Shown piece after piece: positions 1-8,835 of a DNA stretch of 64,000 bases. Below the pieces are notes generated by a model, which was not told the origin of the DNA, did no database searches, and worked only from the letters and a program-made list of their open reading frames with translations. This stretch comes from Arthrobacter rhizosphaerae (GTDB lineage Bacteria > Actinomycetota > Actinomycetes > Actinomycetales > Micrococcaceae): assembly GCF_023062595.1 (NCBI RefSeq), contig NZ_JALLAN010000019.1:1-64000 (forward strand), read 5' to 3'. The translations under genes were made by a program, and so were the position numbers. Within the stretch, counting starts at the first letter, position 1. Each line of letters opens with the position of its first letter.

Positions 1-64
1 GCTATCGGGGTGTGGGGGGGGTGGGGGGGCGTGTGGTGGCGGGGGGGGTTGGGTGTGGGGTGGG
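1..64. repeat. G-rich low-complexity window edge
   Basis: This stretch is almost entirely runs of G separated by single T, C or A bases. It carries no reading frame or recognisable site. It lies just past the stop codon of the RNA methyltransferase gene. It could be a real G-quadruplex-prone tract, but the pattern is also typical of homopolymer miscalls at a contig end. I favour an artefact. Confidence 0.5.
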
Positions 65-739
65 CTAGGGGTGCTGGTTGAAGACGTGGCGGCGAATCCA
101 CGCATGCATCGCCACAGCTGCTGCCGATCCTGCATTGATGGAACGGGTGGAGCCGAACTGTTCAATGGACAACGTGGCCTCTGCGGCCGCGTGGACCTCA
201 GGAGTGAGGCCTGGCCCTTCCTGGCCGAAGACCAGCACACAGTTCCTGGGCAGCTCATAAGTCTCCAGCGGCACGGAATCGGGGAAGATGTCTATTCCGA
301 TGATCGCCAGGCCCTCCGCCTGCGCCCAGGCCACGAAGTCGTCAACTGTGGGGTGATAGCGGACATGCTGGTAGCGGTCGGTGACCATGGCGCCACGGCG
401 GTTCCACCGGCGTCGGCCGATGATGTGGACCTCCTTGGCGAGGAACGCATTGGCCGTGCGCACAACAGTGCCGATGTTGAGGTCATGCTGCCAGTTCTCA
501 ATAGCCACATGGAATTCGTGGCGCTTGGAATCCAGGTCAGCAACGATCGCTTCATGTTTCCAGTAGCGGTACTTGTCCACGACATTCCGGCGGTCGCCGT
601 CGGCGAGGAGGTCCGGATCCCAGTGGTCCCCTTCGGGCAGTTCGCCTTCCCAGGGGCCGACGCCGACCTCGGGCTTGGGCTCCGGCTCCTCCTCGGACGG
701 GGGGACGGGCAGCGTAGGGGTCTGGGGGTGGTCAATCAC
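65..739 (-). CDS. TrmH/SpoU-family (SPOUT) RNA 2'-O-methyltransferase
   Basis: The 224-residue protein is predicted to transfer a methyl group from S-adenosylmethionine to a ribose 2'-OH in tRNA or rRNA. The three SPOUT motifs are visible: NIGTVVRTANAF at residues 88-99 (motif 1, catalytic Arg), VFGQEGPGL at about 170-178 (motif 2, SAM knot), and the segment around IEQFGSTRSINAGSAAAVA at about 192-210 (motif 3). The first 50 residues are acidic, proline-rich and probably disordered. The start is GTG at 739, six bases after a TAGAGT box, so the transcript is probably leaderless. The exact RNA target cannot be told from the sequence. The family call is secure. Confidence 0.88.
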   Translation of the reverse strand: MIDHPQTPTLPVPPSEEEPEPKPEVGVGPWEGELPEGDHWDPDLLADGDRRNVVDKYRYWKHEAIVADLDSKRHEFHVAIENWQHDLNIGTVVRTANAFLAKEVHIIGRRRWNRRGAMVTDRYQHVRYHPTVDDFVAWAQAEGLAIIGIDIFPDSVPLETYELPRNCVLVFGQEGPGLTPEVHAAAEATLSIEQFGSTRSINAGSAAAVAMHAWIRRHVFNQHP

Positions 740-745
740 CCCTCA

Positions 746-751
746 ACTCTA
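746..751 (-). promoter_or_regulatory. -10 box of a probable leaderless promoter (RNA methyltransferase)
   Basis: On the minus strand TAGAGT is followed by six bases and then the GTG start codon. This spacing leaves no room for a 5' untranslated region. Confidence 0.4.
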
Positions 752-808
752 GCCGCGTCCGCCCCGCCATCCTGCGCCGTGCCTGCGTCCGGACGGATCC
801 AATGAACG

Positions 809-1855
809 CTAGCCGGCCAGCTTCCAGCGGTTGGCACGGTAGGAGTTGCCGATCTTCTCCAGCAACTCCGGGTTGGCGCTCCAGTAGCTCTCGTGGCCGC
901 TCACGCCCACCATCTGCGGGGTGCCCCACGGAGTCACTGTGAACAGGTTGACCGCCTGGATGGCGTCACCTCCGGCGTTGGTGCAAGTAAATTCCACCAC
1001 GACGGCCTCAGAGCGGCGGAACTCCCGGATTTCCGGCGTCGACGACACAAAATCCGAGGCGCACTTGTGGCCGACAAGATGTTGCGGCAGGTCCCCCGCG
1101 GGGATGGCCTTGAGCTTTGCCTCAATCTCCTTGATGGCTGCCTGGACCTTTGCCGGCTCCTTTCCGAACTTGCCCTCCTCCGCTTCGGCGAAGAAAGCGA
1201 AGGCCGTGGAGATGCCGTCACCGTCGCGCTCTTCTGTGCCTTCCGCCTTTTGCTGCATCGGGGTTCCGGAGACGGGGTCCTTGGTGATCCCGAACGTGCC
1301 GTCACTGCTCCACGAAGCCAGGTAGGCGAAGGAGGATTCTCCAGTGACAAACCGGGTGAACAGCGTGTCGTCGGCTGCTGGAATGTTGGCGGGGCCCTGC
1401 AGTTGATCCCATCCCCCGGGGAGCGGTACAGATCCGGCAGGCATTTGGTCAGCGGAGTTTTCAGACGGTGCGGGGGATCCTTGGGGACTGCTGGTCTCGT
1501 CCGCCGGCTCTGGCGACGCCGTTCCGGACGTCGAGGCCAGCGGCACAGGATTGTCCTGCGCTTGCGGCTGGCTGAATCCCGGAATGACCCAAACGAACAC
1601 AGCGATCAGCGCAACGATCACCGCGGCAGCGACGGCGCCCAGCACAATGATCAGGTTCTTATTGTTGTGCGGCTGCTGCGGCGGCTGTTGCTGCGGCTGC
1701 TGTTGGTGCGGCTGCACAGGAAAGTTCTGCGTAGGAAAGTCCTGGGCGGGGAGGTGCTGCGTCGGGAAGTTGGGCGGCGGGTACTGCTGCTGCCCGTACT
1801 GCTGCACTGGGTCTGAATCTCCGGGTGGCGGCGGTGCGCCGTGGCTGTTGCTCAT
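809..1855 (-). CDS. Membrane-anchored secreted protein with Pro/Gln-rich N-terminus, unknown function
   Basis: I do not recognise a named family. The 348-residue protein has a cytoplasmic N-terminus of about 65 residues rich in Pro and Gln (repeats such as QQQPQQQPPQQP). One membrane helix follows at about 68-92 (LIIVLGAVAAAVIVALIAVF). Next comes a Ser/Thr/Pro-rich linker and an extracytoplasmic domain of about 210 residues. That domain contains two cysteines (in GHKCASDF and EFTCTNAG) that may pair. The architecture resembles many actinobacterial one-helix surface proteins. It is flanked by, but not clearly operonic with, the methyltransferase gene downstream. Codon use looks native. Confidence 0.7.
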   Translation of the reverse strand: MSNSHGAPPPPGDSDPVQQYGQQQYPPPNFPTQHLPAQDFPTQNFPVQPHQQQPQQQPPQQPHNNKNLIIVLGAVAAAVIVALIAVFVWVIPGFSQPQAQDNPVPLASTSGTASPEPADETSSPQGSPAPSENSADQMPAGSVPLPGGWDQLQGPANIPAADDTLFTRFVTGESSFAYLASWSSDGTFGITKDPVSGTPMQQKAEGTEERDGDGISTAFAFFAEAEEGKFGKEPAKVQAAIKEIEAKLKAIPAGDLPQHLVGHKCASDFVSSTPEIREFRRSEAVVVEFTCTNAGGDAIQAVNLFTVTPWGTPQMVGVSGHESYWSANPELLEKIGNSYRANRWKLAG

Positions 1856-2125
1856 TGCGAGCCCTTTCAGGTGCTTGCTGGCATCCTGCGGTTTCCGGAT
1901 GCCAGGCGATGTCCGGCTGCGGGGACCTCCCGGCGCGGGCCGGACAACAAGCCACCGCAGACATCCCCCGATCCGCGGCCACTGGCACTGATGCCAGCTA
2001 CGAGCCTAGTCGACTGAGCGGCATGGCCTGCTCCGTCATGATCCGGCGCCGGATGTTCGGCTACCCGAAGAATGAAAGACTGGGTCCGAAAACAGCGTCT
2101 CCCCCAACGAGTGCCGGAGGTCCCC

Positions 2126-2956
2126 ATGGCAGAGTCAGACAAAGTGCGTGCATCGGCTGCGGTGTATCGGAACAACCAGGAAATTGAATGCTGGCTGACA
2201 GACATGGACGGCGTGCTGGTCCATGAAAACCAACCCATCCCAGGCGCTGCCGAGCTCATCCAGCGCTGGGTGGATACGTCCAAGCGATTCCTTGTCCTCA
2301 CCAACAACTCCATCTTCACTCCCCGCGACCTCGCGGCCCGGCTCCGGTCCTCAGGGCTCGAGATTCCGGAGGAGAACATCTGGACTTCGGCGCTGGCCAC
2401 GGCCCAATTCCTGAAGGATCAGGTTCACGGATCGGACTCCGGGAACCGCGCATACACCATCGGTGAGGCAGGACTCACGACGGCGCTGCATGAGGCGGGT
2501 TTTATCCTCACCGACCAAAACCCGGACTTTGTGGTGCTCGGCGAAACCCGGACCTACTCGTTCGAAGCCATCACCATGGCGATCCGCCTGATTCTTGCCG
2601 GGGCCAGGTTCATTGCGACCAACCCCGACGCCACGGGGCCGTCCAAGGACGGCCCGATGCCTGCCACCGGAGCCATTGCCGCCCTGATTACCAAGGCAAC
2701 CGGCCGGGAACCCTACATCGTGGGAAAGCCAAACCCGATGATGTTCCGCTCTGCCATGAACCAGATCGACGCCCATTCCGAAACCACCGCGATGATCGGC
2801 GACAGGATGGACACCGACATCATTGCCGGCATGGAGGCCGGGTTGCACACCGTGCTGGTGCTGAGCGGAATCACCCAGAGGCAGGACATTGCAGCCTACC
2901 CCTTCCGCCCCAACCAGATTCTGGACTCCGTCGCTGACCTGAAAAACCAGATCTGA
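2126..2956 (+). CDS. HAD-IIA family hydrolase (NagD-like phosphatase)
   Basis: This 276-residue protein is a haloacid dehalogenase superfamily phosphatase of the NagD/AraL type, acting on small phosphorylated metabolites in the cytoplasm. Motif I is DMDGVLVHENQPIPGA with the nucleophile Asp near the N-terminus. Motif II is LTNNS. The C2 cap holds GKPNPMMF with the motif III Lys, and motif IV is MIGDRMDTDIIAGMEAG. The ATG at 2126 was chosen because GGAGG lies five bases before it. An in-frame ATG at 2072 lacks such a site. The natural substrate is unknown for most members. Confidence 0.87.
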   Translation: MAESDKVRASAAVYRNNQEIECWLTDMDGVLVHENQPIPGAAELIQRWVDTSKRFLVLTNNSIFTPRDLAARLRSSGLEIPEENIWTSALATAQFLKDQVHGSDSGNRAYTIGEAGLTTALHEAGFILTDQNPDFVVLGETRTYSFEAITMAIRLILAGARFIATNPDATGPSKDGPMPATGAIAALITKATGREPYIVGKPNPMMFRSAMNQIDAHSETTAMIGDRMDTDIIAGMEAGLHTVLVLSGITQRQDIAAYPFRPNQILDSVADLKNQI

Positions 2957-2983
2957 CCGGCGCGTGGCTGGCTGGTGGGAGCG

Positions 2984-4024
2984 TTAGAACGCCGTGACGC
3001 GCCCGCCGCCGCCGGGCAGGGGGAAAAGCTGATCCTCGATGTCTGCCACCACACGGCTGTACAGGGAGGGATTCCATTGCGGGCTGGCGTGGGCCGGCAC
3101 TGCGCCCTCCGTCAGCAGTTCGTTGGACGTCATGTACCGGGAATACGTGCGTGACCAGGACCTGCGGGCTGTTTCATAGTTGACGGTCTTGTCCCGCGGG
3201 TTTCCGATGAAAGCCATGCGCGCCTTACCGAGCTTGTCCACAAAGCGGGTGGCGTCATAGTGGTAGATGTAGGCGGATTCGGACTGGATCAGGATGCTCG
3301 ACGGCGCCAGCGGTGACAGTTGCTCTAGCGTCTGGTCCATGATCTGGCGCCACGTGCGCTCATCCTTGTGCACGATCCGTTCGCCGAGCTCATATCCTCC
3401 GCGCAGCACCGTTGGGACCCGGAAGCCGCTCTCGTACAGCACCACCACTCCTTCGAACCAGCTCTGGTCCAGGACGTCGTATTTGCTGTAAGGGCTCGAG
3501 TCCAACAGAATCAGTTCCACCTCGACCCCATGAAGTTCCAGCAGCCTTGCCGCCACCTGGGTGGCCACCATGCCGCCAAAGCTATGGCCGTAGAAGTAGA
3601 GCTTTGTCAGCTGCTTTGCCCTGACATGTTCAATGATGGCGATGACCACCTGATCGATGTCCAGGCCTTCGTTGGAATATCCGACGGCGGCGAGCTGGCC
3701 TCGTTCGCGCAAGGCACCCCTGAGCGAGTTGAGGATCCACTGCGCCTCCTCCCAGCTGGTTTTGTAGCCCGGGAACAGGATCCAGCTCGAGTTCGGAAAG
3801 TACTTCTCGGCAAAGTCGTCGTTTACAGTGAGGATTTTGTTGACTTGGCGTTCCCGTTGCACACGGCGGGTGAACAACATGTCAGCGGCGAGGACCGAGG
3901 ATGCTCCGGCGCCAATAAAGAAGCTTCGACGCGAGAAGGTTTTGAGTTCGGCGGCGTACCGGAGTAAGCGGACCCCGTCAGGGCTGGGGCCACTATTCGG
4001 GTCCACATCCTCCACACGCGGCAT
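2984..4024 (-). CDS. Alpha/beta hydrolase with twin-arginine-like signal
   Basis: The 346-residue protein has a twin-arginine-like segment near residue 31 (FSRRSFFIGAGASS), so it is probably exported folded and perhaps held in the membrane. The catalytic domain shows the nucleophile elbow GHSFGG, with Ser as nucleophile, after KLYFYGHSF. This is the hallmark of the alpha/beta-hydrolase fold. The substrate is not evident; lipase or esterase activity is plausible. The minus-strand start at 4024 has AGGAGT directly upstream and also a TACGGT box six bases before the ATG. It is convergent with the HAD gene, with a 27-base gap. Confidence 0.72.
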   Translation of the reverse strand: MPRVEDVDPNSGPSPDGVRLLRYAAELKTFSRRSFFIGAGASSVLAADMLFTRRVQRERQVNKILTVNDDFAEKYFPNSSWILFPGYKTSWEEAQWILNSLRGALRERGQLAAVGYSNEGLDIDQVVIAIIEHVRAKQLTKLYFYGHSFGGMVATQVAARLLELHGVEVELILLDSSPYSKYDVLDQSWFEGVVVLYESGFRVPTVLRGGYELGERIVHKDERTWRQIMDQTLEQLSPLAPSSILIQSESAYIYHYDATRFVDKLGKARMAFIGNPRDKTVNYETARRSWSRTYSRYMTSNELLTEGAVPAHASPQWNPSLYSRVVADIEDQLFPLPGGGGRVTAF

Positions 4025-4101
4025 ACTCCTACCGTATCCACACGTGGCCTGTCTGGTGCAATTCCCCGGGGGCGGGGGCGGCGGAACCCCGGAACCACGA
4101 A

Positions 4102-4650
4102 CTACTCGACGACGGATTTACCTCGGGGTTCTCCCTCGGAGGTGGTGCTTTCGCGCCGTTCAAGCTCGATACCGATCGCTTCGTACTGCGCCAGCAGCTC
4201 GGATCCGGTCACAGCAGCGGGATCGTCCAGCATGCCGAACAAGGAATCACTGGCAGCGAGCAGTTCGTCATCCGAGTACTTATCGAGCGGATGGGAACCT
4301 GAGGGATCGATGGAAGCCAAGAATTCTCCTGTAATTTCGAGCGCCTGCACGTCATCGTTCGTGTCGTGATGGGAACCCGGTCCACGCTGGATCAATTCGA
4401 GGGACACACCAGTAGCGCCGCCATCAATGGCGTTGAGGTCGTTGCGGAGGCCTGCGAGCGCGGCGGATTCAACGTGCAGGGCGCGAAAAAGGTCAACACG
4501 AATGTGTGACTTGATGCCCATGCGGCGGATTCTACGGATGACGTGCACCAATGCTGGCCGGGAATCCTGTGTGAGGTTACCCCGGACGTCAATCCGGACA
4601 ACGTCAGAAACGACGTCGAGTTTAACGAAGGCTTGCAGCTTGCGGTCCAT
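4102..4650 (-). CDS. STAS-like domain protein, unknown function
   Basis: The 182-residue protein begins with a segment (about 5-90) that resembles STAS/anti-sigma-antagonist folds: KLDVVSDVVRIDVRGNL, a helix with SRPALVHVIRRIRR, then IRVDLFRALHVESAALAGL. The C-terminal half is acidic with no motif I know. GGAG stands seven bases before the ATG. It lies 99 bases downstream of the GAF-ANTAR gene on the same strand, and pairing of STAS and ANTAR proteins is common in Arthrobacter-type genomes. A role in stress or light signalling is an inference only. The fold call is tentative. Confidence 0.55.
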   Translation of the reverse strand: MDRKLQAFVKLDVVSDVVRIDVRGNLTQDSRPALVHVIRRIRRMGIKSHIRVDLFRALHVESAALAGLRNDLNAIDGGATGVSLELIQRGPGSHHDTNDDVQALEITGEFLASIDPSGSHPLDKYSDDELLAASDSLFGMLDDPAAVTGSELLAQYEAIGIELERRESTTSEGEPRGKSVVE

Positions 4651-4749
4651 AGGTACTCCAAAAATGGATTTCTATGGCCGACGGCTCAACCTTGGTCAGC
4701 TTATCCCGGCTGAAGGGTTACGACAAGCCCGGCAGGGTTCAAAGCGCCG

Positions 4750-5523
4750 TCAGCCCGCCTGGCTTTTTTCGGGCTCCTGGAAGTGGGTTCGCGTTGCCGC
4801 GCCGCCTACAGATTCCACGAGCGACTTGGCGATATCCCGTAATTTGACGTTGCTGTTGCTCGAGGCATCGGTAAGGATCCTGGCTGCCGCATCCTGGCTG
4901 CAGCGGTTCTGGGCCATGACGATTCCTATGGCGATGTCGATGGTGGTGCGTGACTCCAAAGTGGCGCGAAGGTTGGTGGCACTGTCCGCATGGAGGGAGA
5001 AACGCACGGCGAGCCGGAGGGCCTGGGAAATCTCCCGGGTGTAGCCGCGCGCCTTCGCTGCGGCCTTTTCATCGAACTTGTTGGGTGCGTCCGAGTACAA
5101 ATTCAGGGCCGCCTTGGCATCACCCTGAAGATGGAAGGGGAGGGACAACACGGAGCGCAGACCATGAGCAGCTACGGCGCTCGCGTAGTCAGGGCCCCAC
5201 CGGTCCTCTTCAAACAGATCCGGAACGTGGACTTCCCGTTCTTCCTCCGCAGCCGTCAGGCACGGCCCTTGGGACAGCGAGTACTGGATCTCGTCCACCT
5301 CACGGGCTGAGTCACTGCTCCAGCCTATGGTTGCGGCCTTACGGTCGCGCAGGAGGGTGATTCCGCAGAGTGCGTCGTCGCCGTCGCCCGCCATTTGGTG
5401 AGCGGAAAACCGTGCCAGTTCGTTCAGGAAATCCTCGAAGTCAGCGCTCTCCAGAATAAGGTTCTGGATCTGGTCAACGGTGGTCAAGGACTGTTCTGGC
5501 GGGAGCATGGCACGGTTCTCCAT
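4750..5523 (-). CDS. GAF and ANTAR domain antitermination regulator
   Basis: The 257-residue protein has an N-terminal GAF sensor domain (about 20-170, with SLSQGPCLTAAEE and LRSVLSLPF) and a C-terminal ANTAR RNA-binding domain (about 180-245). The ANTAR domain contains the typical ESRTTIDIAIGIVMAQNRCS followed by a basic, Ser/Asn-rich helix. ANTAR proteins bind paired hexaloop hairpins in nascent RNA and prevent termination. The GAF domain would gate this with an unknown ligand or redox signal. GGAG lies about ten bases before an internal ATG at 5508, which may be the true start rather than 5523. The STAS-like gene follows on the same strand. Confidence 0.85.
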   Translation of the reverse strand: MENRAMLPPEQSLTTVDQIQNLILESADFEDFLNELARFSAHQMAGDGDDALCGITLLRDRKAATIGWSSDSAREVDEIQYSLSQGPCLTAAEEEREVHVPDLFEEDRWGPDYASAVAAHGLRSVLSLPFHLQGDAKAALNLYSDAPNKFDEKAAAKARGYTREISQALRLAVRFSLHADSATNLRATLESRTTIDIAIGIVMAQNRCSQDAAARILTDASSNSNVKLRDIAKSLVESVGGAATRTHFQEPEKSQAG

Positions 5524-5590
5524 AGGCAGGTACTGATGTGTGAATAGGCAAATGATAGGTCACTGCCGCAGTGCCGTCCACACGAAAGCG

Positions 5591-6175
5591 CTAGCTCAGG
5601 CCGAGTTCATCCTTACCGAAGGCGAAGAGGTACGGGACTCCTGTTTCGGCTTCAATCTTCTCTTTGGCGCCGGTATCCCGGTCCACGATGACGGCTACGG
5701 CCACCACATTGCCGCCGGCTTTCCGGACACCCTCCACCGCGGTCAGGGCTGAGCCTCCGGTAGTGGACGTGTCCTCCAGTACAAGAACCTTGCGGCCTTC
5801 AACTGAGGGGCCTTCGACCTGGCGCCCCATTCCGTAGGACTTCTGTGCTTTCCGGACCACAAATGCATCGACCGTACGGCCGGCATCCGAAGCCGCATGC
5901 ATCACTGCCGTACCTACGGGATCTGCCCCCATCGTGAGCCCACCCGCGCACTCAAAGTCGATTCCGACGTCGTCAACGAGGGAAAGCATGACCTGACCCA
6001 CCAGCCTGGACGCTTCGTGATGCAATGTGATGCGCCGAAGGTCAATGTAGTAATCCGCCTCGGCACCGCTGGAGAGGATCACCTTGCCGCGGACTACGGC
6101 GAGTTCCTTGATCAGTTCCAGCAGGCGGGCGCGGGCAGCGGAAGCGTCAGCTGCAAAGTCAGGGGTGGAAGTCAT
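5591..6175 (-). CDS. pyrE: Orotate phosphoribosyltransferase
   Basis: PyrE joins orotate to phosphoribosyl pyrophosphate to form orotidine monophosphate in pyrimidine synthesis. The 194-residue protein shows the expected VILSSGAEADYYIDLRR near the N-terminus, the flexible-loop region VVRKAQKSYGMGRQVEG, and the PRPP-binding motif VLVLEDTSTTGGSAL. The ATG at 6175 gives the family's normal length. It also stands seven bases after a TAAACT box, suggesting a leaderless transcript. A longer in-frame start at 6268 would overlap nadE and is unlikely. It is divergent from nadE. Confidence 0.93.
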   Translation of the reverse strand: MTSTPDFAADASAARARLLELIKELAVVRGKVILSSGAEADYYIDLRRITLHHEASRLVGQVMLSLVDDVGIDFECAGGLTMGADPVGTAVMHAASDAGRTVDAFVVRKAQKSYGMGRQVEGPSVEGRKVLVLEDTSTTGGSALTAVEGVRKAGGNVVAVAVIVDRDTGAKEKIEAETGVPYLFAFGKDELGLS

Positions 6176-6182
6176 GGGTTCC

Positions 6183-6188
6183 AGTTTA
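6183..6188 (-). promoter_or_regulatory. -10 box of a probable leaderless pyrE promoter
   Basis: Minus-strand TAAACT is followed by seven bases and then the pyrE ATG. Confidence 0.4.
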
Positions 6189-6251
6189 GTGGCTGCGCAT
6201 AGGTGCCCCTGCCCTGGAAAGACCCACCAGTGTTGAACGGCGACGTCGCAG

Positions 6252-6281
6252 TTGAGGGTAGTTGACACTCCTGACTAGGCT
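6252..6281 (+). promoter_or_regulatory. Probable leaderless nadE promoter
   Basis: TTGAGG (6252-6257) and TAGGCT (6276-6281) are 18 bases apart. The ATG of nadE comes seven bases after the second box, where transcription would start. Confidence 0.5.
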
Positions 6282-6288
6282 GGGACAC

Positions 6289-7110
6289 ATGCGCGAACTC
6301 CAGGCCAAGATCATTGAAGAAATGGGCGTGCAGCCCCAGATCGATCCCGCAGGGGAGGTGCGTAAACGCGTCACTTTCCTGAAGGAGTACTTGAAGGCCA
6401 CCCGCACCAAGGGCTTCGTTCTGGGGATCTCCGGAGGCATCGATTCCTCCCTCGCCGGCAGGCTCACCCAGCTTGCGGTGGAGGAACTCAACGCAGAAGG
6501 AGTGGACGCCGACTTTATTGCCGTCCGCCTGCCTTATGGTGTCCAGCATGACGAAGAGGATGCCCAGGCTGCCCTGGAGTTCATCCAGGCCAAGAGCGAA
6601 AGAACCTTTAACGTTTCGGCCGCCGTCAACGGCATCGAGGACGAGTTCGAAAAAAGCACCGGCTCCCCCATCTCCGACTTCCACAAGGGCAACACCAAAG
6701 CCCGCGCCCGTATGACCGCTCAGTACGCCCTGGCCGGTGAATTCAATTACCTCGTGGTCGGCACGGACCATGGTGCGGAGTCTGTCACCGGGTTCTTTAC
6801 CAAGTACGGCGACGGCGGCGCTGACGTCCTGCCGCTGTTCGGCCTGAACAAGCGGCAAAACCGTGCCCTGCTCGGCGAGCTTGGCGCCCCCGCCCGGGTC
6901 TGGGAGAAGGTGCCTACGGCTGATCTTCTTGACGGCAGGCCCGGCCGCACTGACGAGGATGAACTCGGCGTCACCTATGACCAGATTGACGACTACCTCG
7001 AAGGCCGTGAGGTGTCCGAGGGCGTGGCGATGCTGATCGAGGAGAAGTACTTGCGGACCAGGCACAAGCGCACAGTTCCTGTCACCATCTTCGATACCTG
7101 GTGGAAATAG
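6289..7110 (+). CDS. nadE: Ammonia-dependent NAD synthetase
   Basis: NadE amidates nicotinic acid adenine dinucleotide to NAD using ATP and ammonia. The 273-residue protein has no glutaminase domain and matches the length of the short E. coli type. The ATP pyrophosphatase P-loop is GISGGIDSSLAGRL near residue 50. YLVVGTDHGAESVTGFFTKYGDGGAD marks the substrate site, written here in overlapping parts: VVGTDHGAE and TKYGDGGAD. The C-terminal KRTVPVTIFDTWWK is also typical. The ATG at 6289 was chosen for length and for its position seven bases after TAGGCT. It is convergent with the IclR gene, with a nine-base gap. Confidence 0.94.
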   Translation: MRELQAKIIEEMGVQPQIDPAGEVRKRVTFLKEYLKATRTKGFVLGISGGIDSSLAGRLTQLAVEELNAEGVDADFIAVRLPYGVQHDEEDAQAALEFIQAKSERTFNVSAAVNGIEDEFEKSTGSPISDFHKGNTKARARMTAQYALAGEFNYLVVGTDHGAESVTGFFTKYGDGGADVLPLFGLNKRQNRALLGELGAPARVWEKVPTADLLDGRPGRTDEDELGVTYDQIDDYLEGREVSEGVAMLIEEKYLRTRHKRTVPVTIFDTWWK

Positions 7111-7119
7111 GGTTCCGGC

Positions 7120-7899
7120 CTACCTTTCAGCTGAGCGCAGTGCCATCGTGATCCGGTGCGCCTCCTCCATCAACAACCTGCCCAGGAATTCCTGCCTGTC
7201 TTCGCGGAACCGCGGCTCGATACCGGTTAGCGATAAGGCACATGTGGGGCGGCCCTTGGCGTCGAACACTGCCGCCCCCATCCCCCAACTGCCCTCCAGC
7301 ACAAGCCCGGGATTCACTGCGTAACCGGTCTGGCGCGTCCGCTTGAGGTTCTCCCTCACCACATCTGCCGGATGCCCCTTGGCGAACGTTCCGGCGTGGC
7401 TATCCCAGCGAGCCAGCAGCTCCTCTTGTTCCGCTTCGGGCAGGAACGCCATGATGGCCGTGCCGGCTGAGGCGACACCAAGGGGGAAGCGGACGCCCTC
7501 ATGGAGTACGAATGAACGGATCGGAAAGCTGCCCTCTTCCCGGAGCACACACACCGTTTCCAAACCACGCCGGATCGAGAAAAACGCGCTCTCCCCGGTT
7601 TCCTCGGCCAGCCTCCGCAGGCTGGGGCGGGCCACCTCCTCCAACGGGAACCGGGCGGAGGCCACGGAGGACATCAGCAGAATCTCCGGCCCCAGCACCC
7701 ATTTGCCCGTCCCGGCATCCTGATCCAGCAGCCCCTCGGAAGCAAGGGACGTCAGCAGCCGGTGAACTGTGGGACGGGTCAGCCCTGATTCCCGGACGAC
7801 GCCGACCAGCGGTATCCCTTCGGGCTTCCTCGCGACAATGCGCAGGAGAGCTGCCACCCTGCTCACTACCTGCGCCCCTTGAACTGGTACTGACGTCAT
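7120..7899 (-). CDS. IclR-family transcriptional regulator
   Basis: The 259-residue protein has an N-terminal winged helix (about 10-70, with GLTRPTVHRLLTSLASEG) and a C-terminal IclR effector domain (about 80-255, with SAFFSIRRGLETVCVLRE and SLTGIEPRF). IclR proteins of this type often control aromatic or short-chain acid catabolism. It is divergent from the CoA-transferase/thiolase operon that starts at 8091. A perfect palindrome lies between them, so this operon is its likely target. The effector may be a beta-keto acid, but this is inference. Confidence 0.87.
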   Translation of the reverse strand: MTSVPVQGAQVVSRVAALLRIVARKPEGIPLVGVVRESGLTRPTVHRLLTSLASEGLLDQDAGTGKWVLGPEILLMSSVASARFPLEEVARPSLRRLAEETGESAFFSIRRGLETVCVLREEGSFPIRSFVLHEGVRFPLGVASAGTAIMAFLPEAEQEELLARWDSHAGTFAKGHPADVVRENLKRTRQTGYAVNPGLVLEGSWGMGAAVFDAKGRPTCALSLTGIEPRFREDRQEFLGRLLMEEAHRITMALRSAER

Positions 7900-7923
7900 C
7901 GATCCTCGCTTTTTCCGTCAAAG

Positions 7924-7940
7924 TATCCACAATATGGATA
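7924..7940. promoter_or_regulatory. Palindromic operator candidate for the IclR regulator
   Basis: TATCCA-5-TGGATA is a perfect inverted repeat, 25 bases upstream of the regulator start. It lies in the divergent region shared with the CoA-transferase operon. Assignment to IclR rests on position only. Confidence 0.5.
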
Positions 7941-8090
7941 GTCTTCAAAGTACCGTCCACACTGTAATCACGCGAGTTCTAGGCCAACAGTTTTCCTTGA
8001 CAGGCGACTTCCAGCCACCCTAGGCTGCGATGTCAGGACTCCCAGTCCACAACGTGGAGAGCGGGATACACCACTCAATGAGGAGATGCG

Positions 8091-8807
8091 ATGTCAAAGG
8101 TTCGATCCAATGCGGCGGATGCACTGCAGGACCTGCTGCAGGACGGCATGACCTTGGCCGTGGGCGGCTTCGGCCTGAGCGGCATCCCCGCGGACCTCAT
8201 TGAAGCGGTGCGCGATTCACAGGTCCGGGACCTGACCGTGGTGTCCAACAACATGGGCGTTGACGGGAAAGGGCTCGGCATACTCATCGAGGCCGGGCAG
8301 GTCCGCAAAGTCATCGCCTCCTACGTTGGTGAAAACAAGCTGTTCGCCGAGCAATACCTGGCCGGTCTCCTTGAAGTGGAGTTCACGCCCCAAGGCACTC
8401 TGGCCGAGCGGCTCCGGGCAGGCGGTGCCGGCATCCCAGCGTTTTACACCAAGACCGGCGTCGGAACACTGGTTGCCGAAGGCAAACCGCTGGCAGAGTT
8501 CGACGGCGAAACGTATGTGCAGGAGCGCGCCATCAGGGCCGACGTCGCCCTCGTCCATGCACACACCGCAGACACCGACGGAAACCTCATCTACCGCTTC
8601 ACCGCCCGGAATTTCAACCCGGTGGTGGCAACCGCCGGAACAGCCACTGTCGCCGAGGCAGAGGTGATCGTTGAACCCGGGATGCTTGATCCCAATCACA
8701 TCGTGACCCCCGGTGTCTATGTCCAGCATCTGGTCCAGTCCAGCGGCCGGATCAAGGACATCGAACAGCGGACTGTCCGGCATCGTAACGGGCTCGTCCC
8801 CGCCTGA
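8091..8807 (+). CDS. 3-oxoacid CoA-transferase subunit A
   Basis: The 238-residue subunit pairs with the next gene to move CoA from succinyl-CoA to acetoacetate or 3-oxoadipate. It shows the family I signature GGFGLSGIPADLIEAV near residue 20, GRITEIIAS-like VRKVIASYVGENK, and FYTKTGVGTLVAEGK followed by YVQERAIRADVAL. The subunit B, thiolase and IclR neighbours fit both ketone-body use (ScoAB) and the end of the beta-ketoadipate pathway (PcaIJ). The sequence alone does not separate these. GAGGAG lies upstream of the ATG. Confidence 0.88.
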   Translation: MSKVRSNAADALQDLLQDGMTLAVGGFGLSGIPADLIEAVRDSQVRDLTVVSNNMGVDGKGLGILIEAGQVRKVIASYVGENKLFAEQYLAGLLEVEFTPQGTLAERLRAGGAGIPAFYTKTGVGTLVAEGKPLAEFDGETYVQERAIRADVALVHAHTADTDGNLIYRFTARNFNPVVATAGTATVAEAEVIVEPGMLDPNHIVTPGVYVQHLVQSSGRIKDIEQRTVRHRNGLVPA

Positions 8808-8835
8808 TCCGCTTCCGACTTCAAAGGAGAAACCC

